Below are positions 59,351 to 64,000 of a stretch of 64,000 bases of DNA, piece after piece (position 1 is the stretch's first letter; every line of letters starts with the position of its first letter). The stretch covers positions 6,882,001 through 6,946,000 of the forward strand of contig NC_044278.2 of NCBI RefSeq assembly GCF_004027225.2, read 5' to 3'. The position numbers and the translations under genes were made by a program. The notes below the pieces were generated by a model. It was given only the letters and a program-made list of their open reading frames with translations. It was not told the DNA's origin and did not search any database. The DNA comes from Strigops habroptila (taxonomy: Eukaryota; Chordata; Aves; Psittaciformes; Psittacidae).

Positions 59351-62300
59351 AACCTCTCTTAACATCAGTCAGCATACCTGGGCATCTAAACTTGGATTAT
59401 ATGGTATTACCAACACAAGAGCCAGACTACAGCCATTCCAAACTTCTATATTCTCTTGGTTTAAGAGATGGATTGGAGCCAGTGATTTGGAAAGTCAATT
59501 TGACTTCGGGATTTGTTCAGCTTTGAGAGTTCAGTTCAGGTTCATCTCTTCACATTGTGGGAATGTAATAAAAACAGTTAAGAACTTAGCTGATGACATG
59601 ATAAAAAATGTTCCCCTTCAGCTTTTATTTCTAAATCTATCATCTTTCTTAGCTCGGATAATCTTTCTTGAAAGTTTGTTGGAAGTACTTATGAACAGTA
59701 AAGCTTAGTGGATCAGATGTCAGACTCTGGTTCTATGCCTACTTATACAGTACAACCAGGAAGTACCTTTGGAGGAATTGTTACTTGCCTGTTTCTCAGG
59801 ATCTACAGACAGTAACTGACAATTTGATATTGTTATTATGGGATCAAGAGTCTTACTTATTATGAGTCCCTGGATCCACAAATCACCTTACAGTAAAGTC
59901 AGAACCAAACCAAACCTAAATTGTGTTTTAACTCACAAAGTGACTGGTCTAGCCAACAACTGCAGACCAGCTTTCATGATGCCCTCCCACTAAGTTAGTC
60001 CATAATACTTATATGATCTCAGACAGATTTCTGTGGGTGCTACAGGGAAAAAAATTGACTGCTGCTATTATTTGTTATCAAATAAGAGCCTATGGTTCAG
60101 CAGCAATAAGCCTACTGTGAAAAGTCCAAAGACCCAAGCAAGTGAAAGAAACCAAATCAAACAAGAAACCTGCTGAGTTGTAAACTGTAGTTTATCAGTA
60201 TCATGCAGTCAGGAGCTGACTCTGTTACTGTCCTAGGGTAAGAAGTTCTTACCTTTTCTGTAGGAAGTCTAATTAATTTGCCTTTGCTATCTAGTAATCC
60301 CCTTGTCAAGCAGTAAGAAATTCAGATATTGGCTAGTCTGTGTTACAACATACTATTTAAAAAGTTGAAAGTGAGGAACGAATGGAAACCACAGACCATG
60401 CATCACTTGCTGAACCTTCAACATTCCTGCTAGAAAAACAGTATTAATATTTTAGCTGCTGATCATAATGCTATGTCCCAGATTCCGGCTAAGCATCCGA
60501 GAACACAACAGATCCTGTGCATTCAGGTTATTTTTATTAGGATTGAAACTCCCGAAGGAAACATTTTCACTGGTGGCCCACAGTAAAGAGTTAAACAGAA
60601 GCTGGACTCAAGTTTTGAAGCCATCTGAACTGGCTTCAAGTAGACATGAAACATCTACACATCTGGAAAATGGAGCTTGCAATTGACTTTTCTGTACCAT
60701 CTGCTCTCAAGAACATTTTCTGCTTGGGAGTTGCATAAGCAATGAAAAAAAGCACACAAACAACTTCCTGTACCATGTTTTCGGTCACTTGTAATGACGC
60801 ATTACAAAGCAAACCACCTAAATATGCACAACTGTGCCTCACTCCAGACGACAACATGTATTATATAAGAGCAATGCCTGACATAGAGACACTTATTTTA
60901 AGATATCATGACACAAAGAGCCCCCAAGGGGAAATATTCACTACATGTGAGAGTTGGGGGCAAGTGACAGGGAGAGTTTTGCCTCCATCTCGACAGGCTA
61001 AGTGCAGTTCAGAAGACAGAAAAATCAAAAAGAGGACTTTTGTTGGTTTACAAAGTAAAATGACAGAACTTGTTGCATCTCTTTTCATAAAGGGGAGTTT
61101 AACTCATAATGAATGTAAGATTTTTGTTGTTATTTCATGTCACTTTAATGCATTTTAGAGTCAAAATTATTCTTGTCCCAAAAGCTTTTAAAAATATCAT
61201 TTGTTTAGACTTGCTTTGTTTGCCTGTTGGGAAGCCATGGCCTGATTTAATCTCGTATTGTGGCATAAATAAAACAATATCCACAGGAATTAGAATAGTT
61301 TCACCACAATAAAAATATCTACCTCTCCAAATGGGTCCCAAGCCTTTAAAACTGTACGTATGTATGCATTGGCCTCTTTTTCTTTCCAGTGAGTGCACTA
61401 ATGGACTTGAATGGAGACATACGGGAAAGCCCAGTACCCATGCAAATGCAGGGAACTGCTGAAGATGAAAGGGGACTGAAGACTAGACTGAAGCAAGGTG
61501 TATAGCTAAAGGAAGGTAGTTCGCCTCTACTTTGGTGGATTTTATGCTGAAGTTGAGATGAGTTTCCCCACTAATGAACAGACTCAGGCTATCAATCCAC
61601 AACTGTTACCACAGGATCACTCTGCAGTATAGATCTGACCTGGTTTGGGCATGGGCACATGATCACATTACGATCAAATTAGCAAGGGTTTGTGTCGCTG
61701 CAAGAGAACAGATGATATATAATCTAGCCTGCAGTCAGAGTGGCGCAGACAGGTGATATCTGACCTGGCATAAAGCCTGCCATATAAAGTTATCCATTTG
61801 TTCTGAAAACATTCAAACTGGTATGTGAATTTATCCTAGATCAACACTTTGTGTTATATGGCTACAGTAGGTTTGATAGGGTATTATGACCCAGATTCAC
61901 TGTGGCATCAAACCACAGCTTCAGAAACTATCTGTCCCATGGAAGCATCGAAGCGACCAATTCTATCAATCTACAGGGTAAATCTGGGGTTGCAAACAGC
62001 TCCAAGGAAGACAAACACCCATCCACCTGAGAAACAAACTGCCCTTGTAAAGACTAGCCATGTAAGAATAAGGGAGTTAACCTCCAAATTTGCACCTCTT
62101 ACTTCCCACTTAGACCACCAGATTTTCTTCCTTCCTTCAAAACACAGTGGTGTTGTTGTTAATATGGGGTTTTCCTAGATAATGGACCCAGTAGTCTAGA
62201 ATCTGCAGGACTAGTCTCAGGAGACCAGTCCATCTCAGTCTGTGGCAACAAAGTCCCAGGTTAATGAAACTTGTTTTAAGATTTCAGCTGAATTTAGCCA

Positions 62301-63641
62301 GTGTACAGTTCACACAGGTCACCTCTGCATAGGAAGGAACATCAATATGTTTTCTGTACCTACAATTCATTAATAACAAAACCTGGTTCATATCCTCTTT
62401 GCTACAGCATCCTTCCTCTGTCTCCCTCTGCTGCCTGGCCCCCTTCCTGACTCTAATGCTTTACACCTCCAGCCATCAGAAGGACTCCATATGAAATGTT
62501 GTTTATAATCACAGTGGCAAGACTCCTCTGGTTTTCGTGGAAGTTACATCCTCATAAATGAGAGCAGAATTTGGCCCTCTGTCTTTTCCAAAGGAAGACT
62601 AACGATCAAATAATTTTCTCACATCTCTGTTTGCACTTTCACAGTCTGGTTACATTGATTTGTGTCTCATAAGTAGACATTTCCTTTGTTGGTTACAAAT
62701 CAATGTTATAGACCTAGCCTGCCTGCACATTTTTTCCCTTCCCTCTCACTGTGTGAAAAACAAAGTGCAGCTTCAATTCTTCTTGCTTTATAAATGTGGA
62801 CTTCCTTGATGAAGCGTAAGAGAGAAAAGCAGATAAAATTCCAGCTCTCCCTCAAAAAAACAGGAAATGTCTGTGCTTAAATTTCTAATTACCAAGATGC
62901 TTTATGGGATGATAAACACCTTTATCATTCCGGTTCTGCCACAGCTTTGTTAACCTAGTTATAATCCTCTCCTTCAGATATCGCAAGATTTCCCATAGCA
63001 GCCCACTGTGATATCACAGCTATGACTTCATGGCATGAGTAAGGAGAAGAAAGGCAAAGGTTTTCCTCTGCAGCAGGACTGAGCTGACACACAGATCTCC
63101 TGGAAAGGATAGAAGAGAAAAGGGTTTGCAATTGGTGCCTGCGAGGCAATGAGCTTTTTGACTTAAGTATGAAAATACAACAGTGAAGATAGATGGGTAT
63201 TTTACTACAAATGGATATGCGTGATAATAGAAAAGAAGTAGTAAGAAACAGAGCCATCAATCAGAATTAATCACGTGAAAAAAGGTACAAGTGTAAACAT
63301 GGAACATCTCAGATTGATTTGCCTTTATTAAAAGAGAAAAAAAAAAAAAGTTTTAAAAAAAGAGTAAAAGAAGCCTCAACTCAATCTCATCAATTTTAAT
63401 ACTATGACGAAGTTCAGTAAGCGACAGTTCCAAGAAGTTGATGGAAGACTCGTGGCTGCCATAATAAAAATAGAAATAAATTAGAGATGGCATCAATAAA
63501 AATAATAAGGTTTAAAGGATGTGAGATCAAAAAAGAAAAGAAAAATTCTACAAATATGAAACAAGGCTTGCTACACTGCTATCGCCACCATCAAAGAGCA
63601 TCCTCAGAAGTCAAAAGGGAATTTTATTTATTTTAAAGAAC

Positions 63642-63820
63642 AGCATTCAGAATCAGGAAATCTGGGTCCTACTTGTACCTGTTCTGGGGAACTCATGCTT
63701 GGCCTTGAGAAAGATATTTCAGTGCTCTGTGCTTCAACTTCTCTGTAAGGCCAATCAAGATAATAACAGATCGACTTCACAGGCATCTTAAAAAGCTTAA
63801 TTCACGGGTACCAAGAAAAC
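63642..63820 (+). mobile_element. MIR-like ancient SINE fragment
   Basis: Blocks collinear with the MIR consensus from memory: AATCAGGAAATCTGGGTCCT, GGCCTTGAGAAAGATATTTC, GTGCTTCAACTTCTCTGTAA, then AAGATAATAACAG and TTCACAGGCATCTTAAAAAG. The fragment covers most of the element but is well diverged. Confidence 0.6.
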
Positions 63821-64000
63821 AGTTTAAGGTCTTTATGTAGAAACAGTTACATGGAAGGAAAGACAAGAAGGAATTTAAAGATTTGGGAAAAACTTGAAAA
63901 AGAGATTCCACAACTCTCCTGGAAATCATAGCAAAAGAACAAGTAACTTCCTTGTTAGGAATTTATTTCCAAAGGAAGCGTAATGCTTCCCAGCCACATG

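Larger units (their letters stand above)
41893..64000 (-). other. ZBTB20: Upstream intron / 5' region of ZBTB20
   Basis: This is 22 kb upstream of the 41.7 kb exon. Known mammalian ZBTB20 has many 5' non-coding exons spread over hundreds of kilobases, so most of this is probably intron; that is inference. Visible contents are a twelve-C run at 41979-41990, MIR-like relics, CR1 fragments, a CpG island near 43.5 kb, a solo LTR at 49.3-49.8 kb, and AT and TTTTG microsatellites. No protein-coding exon is recognisable. The exon carrying the mammalian start MLER was looked for and not found. Confidence 0.7.

Noticed and set aside
60742..61158. 138-codon plus-strand frame
   Set aside because: No recognisable domain, AT-rich unique DNA, no splice or promoter context; length is within chance for a 64 kb window.

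Overview
The window is a stretch of a bird nuclear genome. It is AT-rich, intron-bearing and low in gene density. It carries several copies of the CR1 3' end typical of avian genomes and one solo retroviral LTR. The only gene I can support is ZBTB20, a BTB/C2H2 zinc-finger transcriptional repressor, on the minus strand. I do not know the species; no sequence here settles it.

Layout, from high to low coordinates (the direction of ZBTB20 transcription). Positions 64000-41893 look like intron and upstream non-coding sequence. They hold CR1 fragments, a solo LTR (49256-49782), MIR-like relics and a small CpG island (about 43455-43640) that may be an alternative promoter with a first exon. Positions 41892-41707 are an exon matching the N-terminal coding exon of the mammalian long isoform. 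Here the exon is 186 nt with good splice sites, but its conserved frame ends in TGA and does not join the BTB frame. An 18.2 kb intron follows (41706-23479). Exon 23478-21871 encodes the start methionine, the BTB domain, the long acidic and glutamine-rich linker, and zinc finger 1. After a 4.56 kb intron (21870-17311), the last exon encodes zinc fingers 2-5 and stops at 16892. Everything below 16892 is 3' UTR and/or intergenic DNA; I could not place its end.

Splicing the two coding exons gives exactly 668 residues from the methionine at 23458. That equals the short human isoform as I remember it. The BTB domain and all five fingers are intact, so the gene looks functional.

No operon, CRISPR array, tRNA, rRNA or obvious novel system is visible. 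The most interesting points are the frame-broken N-terminal exon, the intronic CpG island with TATA-like and splice-donor signals, recognisable ancient CR1 and MIR-like fossils, and an antisense solo LTR in the gene's upstream part. Most open reading frames outside the ZBTB20 exons are short, overlap repeats, or look like chance.
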